Of a stretch of DNA of 62,798 bases, positions 1 to 7,396 are shown one piece after another. Source of the DNA: JAXDJJ01 sp034665745 (lineage in GTDB: Bacteria; Actinomycetota; CADDZG01; WHSQ01); contig JAXDJJ010000006.1 of the NCBI GenBank assembly GCA_034665745.1, forward strand, positions 1-62,798, read 5' to 3'. The notes under the pieces were generated by a model. That model worked only from the letters and a program-made list of their open reading frames with translations, did no database searches and had not been told where the DNA came from. Each line of letters begins with the position of its first letter. The first letter of the stretch is position 1. The position numbers were made by a program, and so were the translations under genes.

Positions 1-2
1 TG

Positions 3-716
3 TTGCTGCAAGAGGTCAAGCTGAAAAGTGCGCGCTACGTGAAGGACCTTCTTACGTCTGCGACGGGCGAGACCTACGGCTGGGGGCATAAAGCGCCGAA
101 GCAACCGTGGACGCAGACCCCCAAGCGCCGCTGGGAGATGGACAACGCGATCCTGTTCAACACCGAAACGATGCGCAAGCTTGACTCCGGCGGCTGGATC
201 GACCTGACCTACAAGCGTTCCCACGCGGCCGACAAGGTCGAGCGCGTAGAGACGACCAGACAGGGCACGGTGTCTCTCAAGGAACGCGATGGCGACACGA
301 TCCTGGCGGGCGTAACGGCACACACCCAGTACGGGCACCTGACCGAGAGTTATGACAGCCAGTACCAGGTGTCCTGGACCGACAAGCTTGCCCAGACGTT
401 GCAGAACCGTTATCCGAACGCGATCCACGCGATCGGGGGCGACTTCAACAAAGACCGATGCACCGGCGGGAGCGATGTCCGGAACTGCGACAAGGCACCG
501 TTCTGGGACAACCTGACCAGCGCGCCGTGGAACTTTACCGACTCGCTGTACCAGGTGTTCCGTAATGGGAAGGAAGGCGTTGGCCTCGGTGGGGTCGACT
601 TCATCTTCACGACGGGACGCCCGATAGATGCGGGCTCCGACACCAGCTACGACAAGAGCAATGACGCAACGTTCTATTCGGACCACCGGTTCTTCTGGGC
701 CGAGATCGGTAGTTGA
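3..716 (+). CDS. Endonuclease/exonuclease/phosphatase (EEP) family protein, 5'-truncated
   Basis: C-terminal part of an EEP-fold hydrolase; the frame is open at the window edge, so the N-terminus lies outside. Visible fold landmarks are LQEV at the very start (metal-binding Glu), GGDFN about two thirds along (catalytic Asp/Asn) and SDHR near the end (catalytic His). These occur in DNase I, exonuclease III and phosphodiesterase relatives. Substrate cannot be told from this fragment; about 237 residues are visible. The TGA stop overlaps the next gene's ATG by one base, suggesting co-translation. Confidence 0.8.
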   Translation: MLQEVKLKSARYVKDLLTSATGETYGWGHKAPKQPWTQTPKRRWEMDNAILFNTETMRKLDSGGWIDLTYKRSHAADKVERVETTRQGTVSLKERDGDTILAGVTAHTQYGHLTESYDSQYQVSWTDKLAQTLQNRYPNAIHAIGGDFNKDRCTGGSDVRNCDKAPFWDNLTSAPWNFTDSLYQVFRNGKEGVGLGGVDFIFTTGRPIDAGSDTSYDKSNDATFYSDHRFFWAEIGS

Positions 717-910
717 TGGGGGATCAGCGTCAACTAGAGCTCGAAGGGCTGCTCGACGACCTTTCCTACGCGATCACATCCGCCCGGACCACGGGGCTCG
801 GCGAAGCTGAACAACTGCGAGTGATCGCGCGACGCATCCGTGACATCTCGTCGAACATCGATTCCTTGGCGGGCTCGATCGTTGCAGAGAAGCAAGCCGC
901 CGAGGGCTAA
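716..910 (+). CDS. Small helical protein of unknown function
   Basis: A 64-residue acidic, probably all-helical protein. ATG at 716 shares a base with the TGA of the preceding EEP gene (TGATG), so translational coupling chooses this start over the TTG one codon earlier. No signal peptide, membrane segment or cysteines. I do not recognise a family; function unknown. Confidence 0.5.
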   Translation: MGDQRQLELEGLLDDLSYAITSARTTGLGEAEQLRVIARRIRDISSNIDSLAGSIVAEKQAAEG

Positions 911-984
911 CACCGCCCTTCCGAGGGAGGAATGTGAACCCCTGGTCGGGAACCTCTAGAAAACCAACTCATGAGGGGGCTCTT

Positions 985-3204
985 GTGAACACCATCCTGC
1001 GAAGGATCATCGTTCTCGTCGCGTGCCTGGGGCTCTTCGGCAATATCTTCGCCGGACTTGCTCTAGCTACTCCGGTGTGCACCGACGGATACGAAGGTGG
1101 GCCGCCTCTCGCTTCGTGCGGGGGCCGGATCTTCCCCGAGTCCGAGATCACCCGGGCATACGTCCAGTACAACCCCGACCCCGCGGGCTTCATCGAGTAC
1201 CAACACGGCCTCGAATTCCTCGCCCAGACCTATCCGAGATGGATCTCAGTCTTCACGTTGGATGAGTATTTCCACGACGGTCGGGCGAAGAGCGCGGGCG
1301 AAGACGGTGTTCGCGCCGGTGAGGACGGCGACAGCGAGGACGGTCACGACATCTTCGGGATCAAGATCACCGACCACCAGGTCCCCGACAAAGGCAAGGA
1401 GACGTTGTTCTTCTCGTTGTCGGTTCACGGCAACGAGCGCGGCGGTCTCGAGGGAGGCCTGAGAACAGCCGAGGACCTGGCGATCGCGGCAACCGACGGC
1501 GGCACCATCAGCGACGGCACCGGTGAATACGAATCCACCACGGGGAAGAACCCGAAGTTCCACGAATACGAGGTCAAGGACGTCCTCAAGAAAGAGGTCG
1601 TCTACCTGATGGACTTCAACATCGACGGCTGGCAGGTGGGCGACAACTATCACGAGCCCCCGTTGCCCTACGAGCGCCAGAACGCGATGGGCACCGACCT
1701 CAACCGTCAGATGCCCACGACGGGCTTCATCAACTCGAGCCGCAACCCCTTGGAAGAGAACGAGATGCGTTACGGCTCACGACTGATGCACGACGTCGCG
1801 GACGCGGGACAGAACGACCTGATGGCATATGGCGCCGACGTGCACGGCGAGCTCACCTCGAACGCCTACGTCGACATCATGTATCCCGCCGGTGAGTTCG
1901 ATTCGGTCGACCACCGTCGCTTGATGGCGATCGCCGAGCGCACGAAGTCGGTCATCGACGCGACCTTGTACGAGGGCATCATCGATCAGATCGAGAACAA
2001 CTCGGGTGGCGACGCCGGAAACCCCGAGTCGGATGTACCGACCAAACCCGCTCACTGGGGGACGGTGTGGGACACCCTCGGCTACACCGACACCGGGTTC
2101 ATCGGCGACTACCTCGCAACCGATCTCGGTGTCACGGGCATGGACTACGAGATCTTCTTGAATCACACGGTTCCCGACAAGGCCTGGAACGTCTACCTTC
2201 AGGAGAACCACATCAACGCCACCCGCGCCATCATCAAGACGGCGATGGCCTATGCATTGACCGCGACGGAAGAGTTCAACAAGAACAACGTGACGATCGA
2301 CCCTCGCGGTCGTGCCGGATATGTGGTGACCGAGAAGCCGGTCACGGACTCAGATCGCAATGGTCCCGGCACGCGGCCGGGAGCCAGCAAGAACGGCATC
2401 GGTGCCGACGGCAAGAAGGTTCCTCAGCGTCACTACTCGGCCACGAACCAACAGTGGTTCAAGGACACGAGCCGGTTGATGCCGAAGCCGTTCGTACCGG
2501 TCAAACCGCGTGCGATCGCTCTGGACAAGACGGCTCTCGATGGGCTCGACACCCTGGTCATAGCTGACAAGGTCCGCCCCAAGACCGCTACCGGCCGGGA
2601 AGCCCCCGTGAAGCGCTACTTCGCCAATCTGTTGGCGTGGGTCCGCAAGGGCGGGAACCTCGTGCTCACCGACGGCGCGATCAAGGCGGTACAGAAGATG
2701 GGCGTCGTTCCCAAGGCCGCGGTCAGCAACATCAACGTGTACCAGCCGTACACCGACATCACCGACTTCGAGCATGCTCTGGTGCAGAGACTGCGCCCGA
2801 ACGCACGTCAACTCGTGGAGGCCCCACCGCTCGGCTATTGCATCGGGGACCAGTGCTCGCCGATGACGGTTGTCGAGCAGACCGCGTTCGAAGAAGCAGG
2901 CGGACACACGGTCGGGACCACGGGTGACGGTCTGGTCAGCGTTGGCGAGATCACGTTGGGTCAGGGCGACATCCGGATCGTCGGCGGAGCCCTCCCGATG
3001 CCTACGGAGAAGTACGACCATCGTTATGGTCTGCGCGACTACGCGATGACGTACACGGGTCTGTACATCATGGAGAACAGTCTGGTGCCGCCGGGTAAGG
3101 AAACGAGCAACGGAGCAGATGCACTTGCATCCACCTCTCTGTTCGACGTGTTGATGGCCTACGTCGGCGACGTCGCGAACGGGGTAGCTGCTCCCGCTCT
3201 CTAG
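985..3204 (+). CDS. Secreted M14 family zinc carboxypeptidase
   Basis: Zn-dependent exopeptidase of about 739 residues. GTG 985 is chosen because it is preceded by a purine-rich SD (gaggggg) and puts a signal peptide at the N-terminus; an in-frame GTG at 934, also after GGAGG, would add 17 residues. The zinc ligands are visible as HGNE (about residues 148-151) and a His in the ADVHGE segment (about 287). GTDLNR matches the substrate-carboxylate binding region, and YEIFLN probably carries the catalytic Glu. The C-terminal third (from about residue 520) has a flavodoxin/GATase-like pattern (LAWVRKGGNLVLTDG). Probably acts outside the cell. Convergent with the tetR gene, two bases apart. Confidence 0.85.
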   Translation: MNTILRRIIVLVACLGLFGNIFAGLALATPVCTDGYEGGPPLASCGGRIFPESEITRAYVQYNPDPAGFIEYQHGLEFLAQTYPRWISVFTLDEYFHDGRAKSAGEDGVRAGEDGDSEDGHDIFGIKITDHQVPDKGKETLFFSLSVHGNERGGLEGGLRTAEDLAIAATDGGTISDGTGEYESTTGKNPKFHEYEVKDVLKKEVVYLMDFNIDGWQVGDNYHEPPLPYERQNAMGTDLNRQMPTTGFINSSRNPLEENEMRYGSRLMHDVADAGQNDLMAYGADVHGELTSNAYVDIMYPAGEFDSVDHRRLMAIAERTKSVIDATLYEGIIDQIENNSGGDAGNPESDVPTKPAHWGTVWDTLGYTDTGFIGDYLATDLGVTGMDYEIFLNHTVPDKAWNVYLQENHINATRAIIKTAMAYALTATEEFNKNNVTIDPRGRAGYVVTEKPVTDSDRNGPGTRPGASKNGIGADGKKVPQRHYSATNQQWFKDTSRLMPKPFVPVKPRAIALDKTALDGLDTLVIADKVRPKTATGREAPVKRYFANLLAWVRKGGNLVLTDGAIKAVQKMGVVPKAAVSNINVYQPYTDITDFEHALVQRLRPNARQLVEAPPLGYCIGDQCSPMTVVEQTAFEEAGGHTVGTTGDGLVSVGEITLGQGDIRIVGGALPMPTEKYDHRYGLRDYAMTYTGLYIMENSLVPPGKETSNGADALASTSLFDVLMAYVGDVANGVAAPAL

Positions 3205-3206
3205 GA

Positions 3207-3821
3207 CTAGCTCCGGATCTCCGGCTTCTTGTCGAGGTTTCCGAGGCCGTTCCACGCGAGGTTCACCAGGTGCGCGGCAACGTCTTTCTTCTTTGGCTCA
3301 CCGACATCTAGCCACCACTGTCCGACGAGCGCGACCATGCCCACCAGGGCTTGGGAGTAGAGACTCGACAGCTTCGTGTCGAAGCCGCGTTCCTTGAACT
3401 CGTCGCGCAGGATGTACTCGACCTGGATCGCGATGTCACCGATAACGCTGGCCAAGGTGCCGGTCGACGATGCAACGGGGGAGTCACGCACGAGGATGCG
3501 GAAGCCCTCTGGTTCGTCTTCGATGTAGCTCAGGAACGAATAGGCCGCTTGTTCGAGCAACGCGCGCGGGTGGTCTCCCTCGAGGGATTGAGTGATCCGC
3601 TCGAGGAGAGCCTGGACCTCGCGATCGACGATGACCGCGTAGAGGCCCTCTTTACCGTTGAAGTGCTCGTAGACGACCGGCTTAGTGATCTTGGCGCGTG
3701 CCGCGATCTCTTCGACCGTCGTGGCTTCGTAGCCGCGCTCGGCGAAGATGGAACGGCCCACTTCCAGGAGTTGGGCGCGCCGTTCCTGGCCCGTCATCCG
3801 TACTTTGGCCGTGCTGTTCAC
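3207..3821 (-). CDS. TetR/AcrR family transcriptional regulator
   Basis: One-component repressor with an N-terminal helix-turn-helix (ERGYEATTVEEIAARAKITKPVVYEHFNGKEGLY) and a helical ligand domain of about 140 residues. GTG 3821 lies four bases after the desaturase stop; ATG 3797 (MTGQERR) is the alternative and removes eight residues. It sits directly downstream of the acyl-CoA desaturase in the same direction, so it is probably co-transcribed. By analogy to fatty-acid regulators of this family it may bind the palindrome upstream of the desaturase; this is inference. Confidence 0.88.
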   Translation of the reverse strand: MNSTAKVRMTGQERRAQLLEVGRSIFAERGYEATTVEEIAARAKITKPVVYEHFNGKEGLYAVIVDREVQALLERITQSLEGDHPRALLEQAAYSFLSYIEDEPEGFRILVRDSPVASSTGTLASVIGDIAIQVEYILRDEFKERGFDTKLSSLYSQALVGMVALVGQWWLDVGEPKKKDVAAHLVNLAWNGLGNLDKKPEIRS

Positions 3822-3825
3822 AGGC

Positions 3826-4812
3826 TTAGGCAGTGATTGCTTTCGCTGCTCGCTGCTTCTCCGAGACGGTCTTGATCTCGCTTGCAAGACCGAACAGCTT
3901 GAGCATCTTGATCACACCGGCCGTCATGTCGATCTGATAGGGGCGAAGTCCATGGATCGCCGACGACGGGAACGCGTGGTGGTTGTTGTGCCACGACTCA
4001 CCCATCGAGATGATCGACAAGACCCAGTTGTTCGTCGAGTAGTCGGTGGTCTGGTACGGACGGTCACCGTAGAAGTGACAGATCGAGTTGATGCTCCAGG
4101 TGACGTGGTGAAGCATGAATATGCGTACGAGGCTGCCCCACAGGAACGCGGTGAACGCGCCGTGGAGAGTGCCGGTGATGACAAGGCCGAACACGGCGGG
4201 CAAAGCGAAGCTCAGGAATGCCCACAGCGGGAAGAGCTTGTCGATCTTACGCATCGCGGGGTTCCGAACCATGTCGGGGCACCAGCGCTTAGCCGACGTC
4301 TGCTCCTCGTCGAAGAACCACCCGATGTGCGCGTGCCAGAGACCCTTGAGAACCCCTTTGACACCGGGACCTTCATCGAGGTGAGGGGAGTGCGGGTCGC
4401 CCGGCTGATCGGAGAACGCGTGGTGGCGACGGTGGTCCGCAACCCAGCGGATCACGGGACCCTGGATCGCCATCGAACCTGCGATCGCAAGGATGTTGCG
4501 CACCCACGGCTTGGTCTCGAAGCCCTGGTGCGTGAACAGTCGGTGGAAGCCGACGGTTACGCCGAGACCGGTGAAGAAGTAGAAGCCGACCATGATCCCC
4601 GCGTCGGTCATGGTGAGCCCGGTCCCCCAGAGGCTCCACGCGGCGAGCACGAAACCGAGGAACGGGATGATGGTCACGATCAACACGAGCCGTTTCTGCA
4701 GGCGCGCGATCTTTTCGGGCAGGGGATAGACACCGGGGATCGCGGTCTCTCCAGGTGCGCTGGTAGTGGGTGAATCGGGTGTTTGAGTGGGGCGGTCGAG
4801 CACTGTGCTCAT
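3826..4812 (-). CDS. Membrane acyl-CoA (delta-9 type) fatty acid desaturase
   Basis: Di-iron membrane desaturase of 328 residues that introduces a double bond into fatty acyl chains. All three histidine boxes are present: HRLFTH (HX4H), HRRHH (HX2HH) and HNNHH (HX2HH), with hydrophobic hairpins between them. ATG 4812 follows a purine-rich stretch (gggagatg). The length and box spacing fit the DesA3/stearoyl-CoA desaturase group. The tetR gene follows four bases downstream, and a palindrome precedes the gene, suggesting feedback control of membrane unsaturation. Confidence 0.92.
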   Translation of the reverse strand: MSTVLDRPTQTPDSPTTSAPGETAIPGVYPLPEKIARLQKRLVLIVTIIPFLGFVLAAWSLWGTGLTMTDAGIMVGFYFFTGLGVTVGFHRLFTHQGFETKPWVRNILAIAGSMAIQGPVIRWVADHRRHHAFSDQPGDPHSPHLDEGPGVKGVLKGLWHAHIGWFFDEEQTSAKRWCPDMVRNPAMRKIDKLFPLWAFLSFALPAVFGLVITGTLHGAFTAFLWGSLVRIFMLHHVTWSINSICHFYGDRPYQTTDYSTNNWVLSIISMGESWHNNHHAFPSSAIHGLRPYQIDMTAGVIKMLKLFGLASEIKTVSEKQRAAKAITA

Positions 4813-4841
4813 AGAGGCATCTCCCAGTTCGATTGCCTACG

Positions 4842-4857
4842 GTTACGGAACCGTAAC
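4842..4857. promoter_or_regulatory. Palindromic operator candidate of desaturase-tetR operon
   Basis: Inverted repeat gttacgg-aa-ccgtaac, 30 bases upstream of the desaturase ATG. A TAGAGT-like -10 element lies just upstream on the minus strand (about 4864-4869), so the repeat would cover the transcription start. Its size and symmetry suit a TetR dimer, and the tetR gene is in the operon. Binding is inferred. Confidence 0.6.
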
Positions 4858-4888
4858 TTACTCTACCGTAGCCTGCCACGCAAACGCC

Positions 4889-5362
4889 CTAAAGGACCCT
4901 GTATCCGGCCATCTTCTCCACCTCGGCCCTCCACGGCCGGGCCGGGATGTAGTCATTGCTGTAGCGGTCGTAGAAGAGCTCCAGCTCGGTCACCCGGCCC
5001 TCATCTCGACAGACCCCGAGCACCACGAATTCCTTATCCAGGTCCGGCGCGCCTGGGTCCCGTAGCCCGATCACGAGTTCCAACCCGGCCGCATCGGCGA
5101 CGAGTTCGAGCGCGGTCAGTGACGGCAGCCGCTTCCCTAGCTCCCAGTTCGAAACGGATGGCTGGGTGGCGTTGATCTTGGTCGCAAGTCGTCCCTGAGA
5201 GAGCCGAGAGAAGCGCCGGGCGCAATAGACCAGGTAGCCGAGGCCGAGGTCCGCCCTGTGCTGTTCCTGTGACAGGCGCCACATCTTCTGTTTGCGCTCT
5301 TTCTCGATGCGGTTCAGGAATCGGGCCCATTCCTTCTTCCGCTCCTGTTCGTCTTCTTCCAT
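4889..5362 (-). CDS. XRE-family helix-turn-helix regulator
   Basis: A 157-residue protein with a highly charged N-terminus (EDEQERKKEW) and a Cro/C1-type HTH in the middle (LSQGRLATKINATQPSVSNWELGKRLPSLTALELVADAAG). The C-terminal 55 residues are acidic and not recognised. ATG 5362 is chosen over the longer frame because TATGGT (5369-5374) lies exactly six bases upstream, giving a leaderless start. It is divergent from a small Cys/His protein, and a large dyad element lies between them. Confidence 0.8.
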   Translation of the reverse strand: MEEDEQERKKEWARFLNRIEKERKQKMWRLSQEQHRADLGLGYLVYCARRFSRLSQGRLATKINATQPSVSNWELGKRLPSLTALELVADAAGLELVIGLRDPGAPDLDKEFVVLGVCRDEGRVTELELFYDRYSNDYIPARPWRAEVEKMAGYRVL

Positions 5363-5368
5363 GCAACC

Positions 5369-5374
5369 ACCATA
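5369..5374 (-). promoter_or_regulatory. -10 box (TATGGT), leaderless XRE gene
   Basis: TATGGT on the minus strand, six-base spacer ggttgc, then ATG 5362. This decides the start of the XRE gene. Confidence 0.55.
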
Positions 5375-5424
5375 GAGATGGCGCGCGACAAATCCCGATG
5401 CATATGGGTGGTCGTTTGTTGCAC

Positions 5425-5500
5425 ATGTCCTGGGTGGCATGACATGTCCCCAGCGGCATGGATCCATAACGCTGAGGACATGTCATAACGCGGGGGACAT
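5425..5500. promoter_or_regulatory. Large dyad-symmetric operator candidate
   Basis: Nested symmetry about 5462.5: core arms ATGACATGTCC (5439-5449) and GGACATGTCAT (5476-5486), inner AGCG/CGCT (5452-5455/5470-5473), and a central palindrome ATGGATCCAT (5458-5467). The outer half-sites ATGTCC (5425-5430) and GGACAT (5495-5500) are in the same register. It lies between divergent promoters and most likely binds the XRE protein as a multimer; that partner is inferred. Confidence 0.6.
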
Positions 5501-5519
5501 AGGTGTGGATGTCACCTAT
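5499..5519. repeat. Inverted repeat near the Cys/His gene promoter
   Basis: ATAGGTG (5499-5505) and CACCTAT (5513-5519) are perfect 7-base arms separated by seven bases, immediately right of the large dyad and about 18 bases upstream of the TAGAGT -10 box. This places it over the expected -35 region. Confidence 0.45.
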
Positions 5520-5536
5520 AGCTATTCCGGCCGCCC

Positions 5537-5542
5537 TAGAGT
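5537..5542 (+). promoter_or_regulatory. -10 box (TAGAGT), leaderless Cys/His gene
   Basis: TAGAGT followed by seven bases and ATG 5550; no SD is visible, so the transcript probably starts at or next to the ATG. Confidence 0.5.
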
Positions 5543-5549
5543 GGACGGC

Positions 5550-5738
5550 ATGAGGAACGAGCGGATGGCCAAGACGACCTGTACCGCGACCGGGAAGCGC
5601 CGGTATCGCTCGTACTGGGATGCCCGGGCGGCGGCCAACACGATCCGGCATCAGACCGGCGAGTCCCACGGCCGCCCTTACGGATGCCACGAATGCCACG
5701 GGTGGCACCTCGGGAATTCGACCTTCCAGTTCCGCTAA
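5550..5738 (+). CDS. Small Cys/His-rich (zinc-ribbon-like) protein
   Basis: A basic 62-residue protein ending in a C-HEC-HGWHLG segment, with another Cys near the N-terminus (TTCTATGKRRYRS). The W-H-L tail resembles small actinobacterial and phage proteins with a CPxCxxWHLT end. Metal binding is inferred from the Cys/His set. The start at 5550 rather than the longer frame from 5439 is supported by the -10 box at 5537-5542, and the longer frame would run through the dyad operator. Role unknown; divergent partner of the XRE regulator. Confidence 0.6.
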   Translation: MRNERMAKTTCTATGKRRYRSYWDARAAANTIRHQTGESHGRPYGCHECHGWHLGNSTFQFR

Positions 5739-5748
5739 AGGATCTGGT

Positions 5749-6462
5749 CTAGAGGATCTCCGTGATGTCCTCGATAAGAGTGACAACGGCCAAGGCCGTA
5801 AGAACCGCGAGTCCAGTGCGCCCCAGGCGCGTGACCCACGGAGAGTTCCATAAGGCCGCGAGCGGGTAGCTGCGGTTGAGCATCCAACCGCCGAACCCGA
5901 GAGCCAGGATGACGAGGGCGCCGGGACCGACGAGCCCAATTCCGAGCAGAGGTAGGAACGCGAACACCAGTGAAGTCGACTGACGACCCTCTTCCCGATC
6001 GAGGAAGCGTTCGGTCACGATCGACACCGCGGCGCCGTAAAGGGCGGGCAAGAGGATGAAGAAGCAGATCGACAGGACATGAGGCTCGACGCGGGTGAAA
6101 TCGATCCCATCCGGTTTGACGATCGTGGCCCCGCCGAAGAGTCCAAAGAAGCTGGCCATGTAGAGGGCCCGATGTTGCTGCGGGAGCCAGCCCCGAACGA
6201 GTAGGTAGACCAGACCTCCAAGCATGCCGGCGGCCATGGTGATGCCGACAAGGAAGAGCGTGGACCCCGTCAACGATCCGATCTTGAACCCGTCGTCGGT
6301 ATCGAGGCCGCGGATAGAGGGGTCTGAGGTGAGTCGGAGGACGAACATGGCCAGGCGCCCGCCGATGCCGCCGATCACGAAACCGCTGAGGATCCCGCCC
6401 CAAACTCCGGACGAAAGATGGGCAGCCGCCCTACGGACCTCGTCGCGCTGTGCTTCCTCCAT
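5749..6462 (-). CDS. Multi-pass membrane protein of unknown function
   Basis: A 237-residue integral membrane protein with about seven hydrophobic segments, rich in glycine (SGFVIGGIGGRLAMFVLRL, AAGMLGGLVYLLV). A short charged N-terminus precedes the first segment. The ATG overlaps the TGA of the upstream PUA-like gene (TGATG), so the two are probably co-translated. No family recognised. Confidence 0.7.
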   Translation of the reverse strand: MEEAQRDEVRRAAAHLSSGVWGGILSGFVIGGIGGRLAMFVLRLTSDPSIRGLDTDDGFKIGSLTGSTLFLVGITMAAGMLGGLVYLLVRGWLPQQHRALYMASFFGLFGGATIVKPDGIDFTRVEPHVLSICFFILLPALYGAAVSIVTERFLDREEGRQSTSLVFAFLPLLGIGLVGPGALVILALGFGGWMLNRSYPLAALWNSPWVTRLGRTGLAVLTALAVVTLIEDITEIL

Positions 6463-6878
6463 CAGCTATCCCGCCAGCGCGTGAAGTTCTTCAACAGTTC
6501 GTCGCCGCCTTTCGGTGGTGGTTTCTCTTCGAGCCATGCATCTCGCTTCTTCTCGTCGAGCACGACCCACTCGTAGCCGTATGTGCGGGGCCCGGCCCAC
6601 TGCGGGTCGACCCATCGCTCGTCGCGCAGCTCGGCGATGACCGCGTAACCCACTTTCGGCCGACCGGCCCAGAAGTCATCGAGATCATGGATCGCGGAAC
6701 CTGCAGTGCGCTGTCGGATCTCGTTGAGGGTCGAGTACTCGCCGACCCATGCGATCTGGATGCTCGCCCGTCCGACCACGAGTCCACCGTGCAACTTGAT
6801 CCACACGACATCGTCTGGGAACGCGCCTGTCTTATGGGCGGGCCCCCGGGTCGAGCGGGTCTCGAGCGCGTACGTCAA
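6462..6878 (-). CDS. Small PUA/ASCH-like protein, start uncertain
   Basis: About 138 residues with a beta-rich pattern (ALETRSTRG ... VVWIKLHGGLVVGRASI) that recalls the PUA-like/ASCH superfamily of nucleic-acid-associated domains; this is a weak resemblance. The only usual start is TTG 6878, which would cut the domain short. The frame stays open upstream into the lipoprotein gene and the extra residues (HVEHVQIRKLEHL) fit the expected first helix, so a rare CTG or ATA start near 6924-6945 is possible. Coupled to the downstream membrane protein gene. Confidence 0.5.
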   Translation of the reverse strand: MTYALETRSTRGPAHKTGAFPDDVVWIKLHGGLVVGRASIQIAWVGEYSTLNEIRQRTAGSAIHDLDDFWAGRPKVGYAVIAELRDERWVDPQWAGPRTYGYEWVVLDEKKRDAWLEEKPPPKGGDELLKNFTRWRDS

Positions 6879-6934
6879 TCGTGGCGCGCTCGAAGACCCT
6901 GTCAGATGCTCGAGTTTGCGTATCTGGACGTGTT

Positions 6935-7276
6935 CTACGTGCAGTGCTCCGTCGCGTATTCCTCGACCTTCTGCGCGGAAGCCTGGAACTCCTCGACGTC
7001 GATGCTCGCGATGTCACCAGACTGTGCGGCCTCGAATCCCTCACGGGTGATCGTGACGTCGGCCTTGATCTCGTCCGGAGCGCTCTCTTCCATCGTTGCC
7101 ATCGCCTCGGAGAGCTTCGCGGCATCGTCCTCGTTCGAGGGATCCAAACCTTCCAAAGCTGGGTCGGTGTGCGTTTCGCAGAATGCAGCTAGAGGGTCAT
7201 CCGCCTTGTCCGAGCAGGCGCCGGCGAGCATGCCGAACGCGAGCACAACGAGCACGAGAGTTCGAGAGAACCTCAT
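6935..7276 (-). CDS. Putative lipoprotein of unknown function
   Basis: A 113-residue protein with a type II signal sequence: basic MRFSR, hydrophobic core, and LAGAC lipobox giving a lipidated Cys near residue 21. The mature part is acidic and helical with two further Cys. AAGAAAGGG upstream of ATG 7276 can act as SD. Probably anchored to the outer face of the cytoplasmic membrane. Function unknown. Confidence 0.7.
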   Translation of the reverse strand: MRFSRTLVLVVLAFGMLAGACSDKADDPLAAFCETHTDPALEGLDPSNEDDAAKLSEAMATMEESAPDEIKADVTITREGFEAAQSGDIASIDVEEFQASAQKVEEYATEHCT

Positions 7277-7325
7277 CTTGGCCCTTTCTTAGGGGGAGAG
7301 GTGGCTCTCCCGGGCCCCACAACCT

Positions 7326-7333
7326 ACCTAGGT
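7326..7333. promoter_or_regulatory. ACCTAGGT palindrome upstream of MMPL gene
   Basis: An 8-base palindrome in the 120-base gap between the lipoprotein gene and the MMPL gene. It could be an operator for either divergent gene; no regulator is linked to it. Confidence 0.25.
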
Positions 7334-7396
7334 GGTTTCCCAGAACCAAGGGGGTTCCCACTTGTACTGCCTCGGGTGGGTTGCTTAGCTGTCTCC

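Noticed and set aside
6450..7292. 280-codon plus-strand frame antisense to the PUA-like and lipoprotein genes
   Set aside because: The minus-strand genes have a lipobox and coupled stop-start overlaps; this frame shows no motif and no SD.
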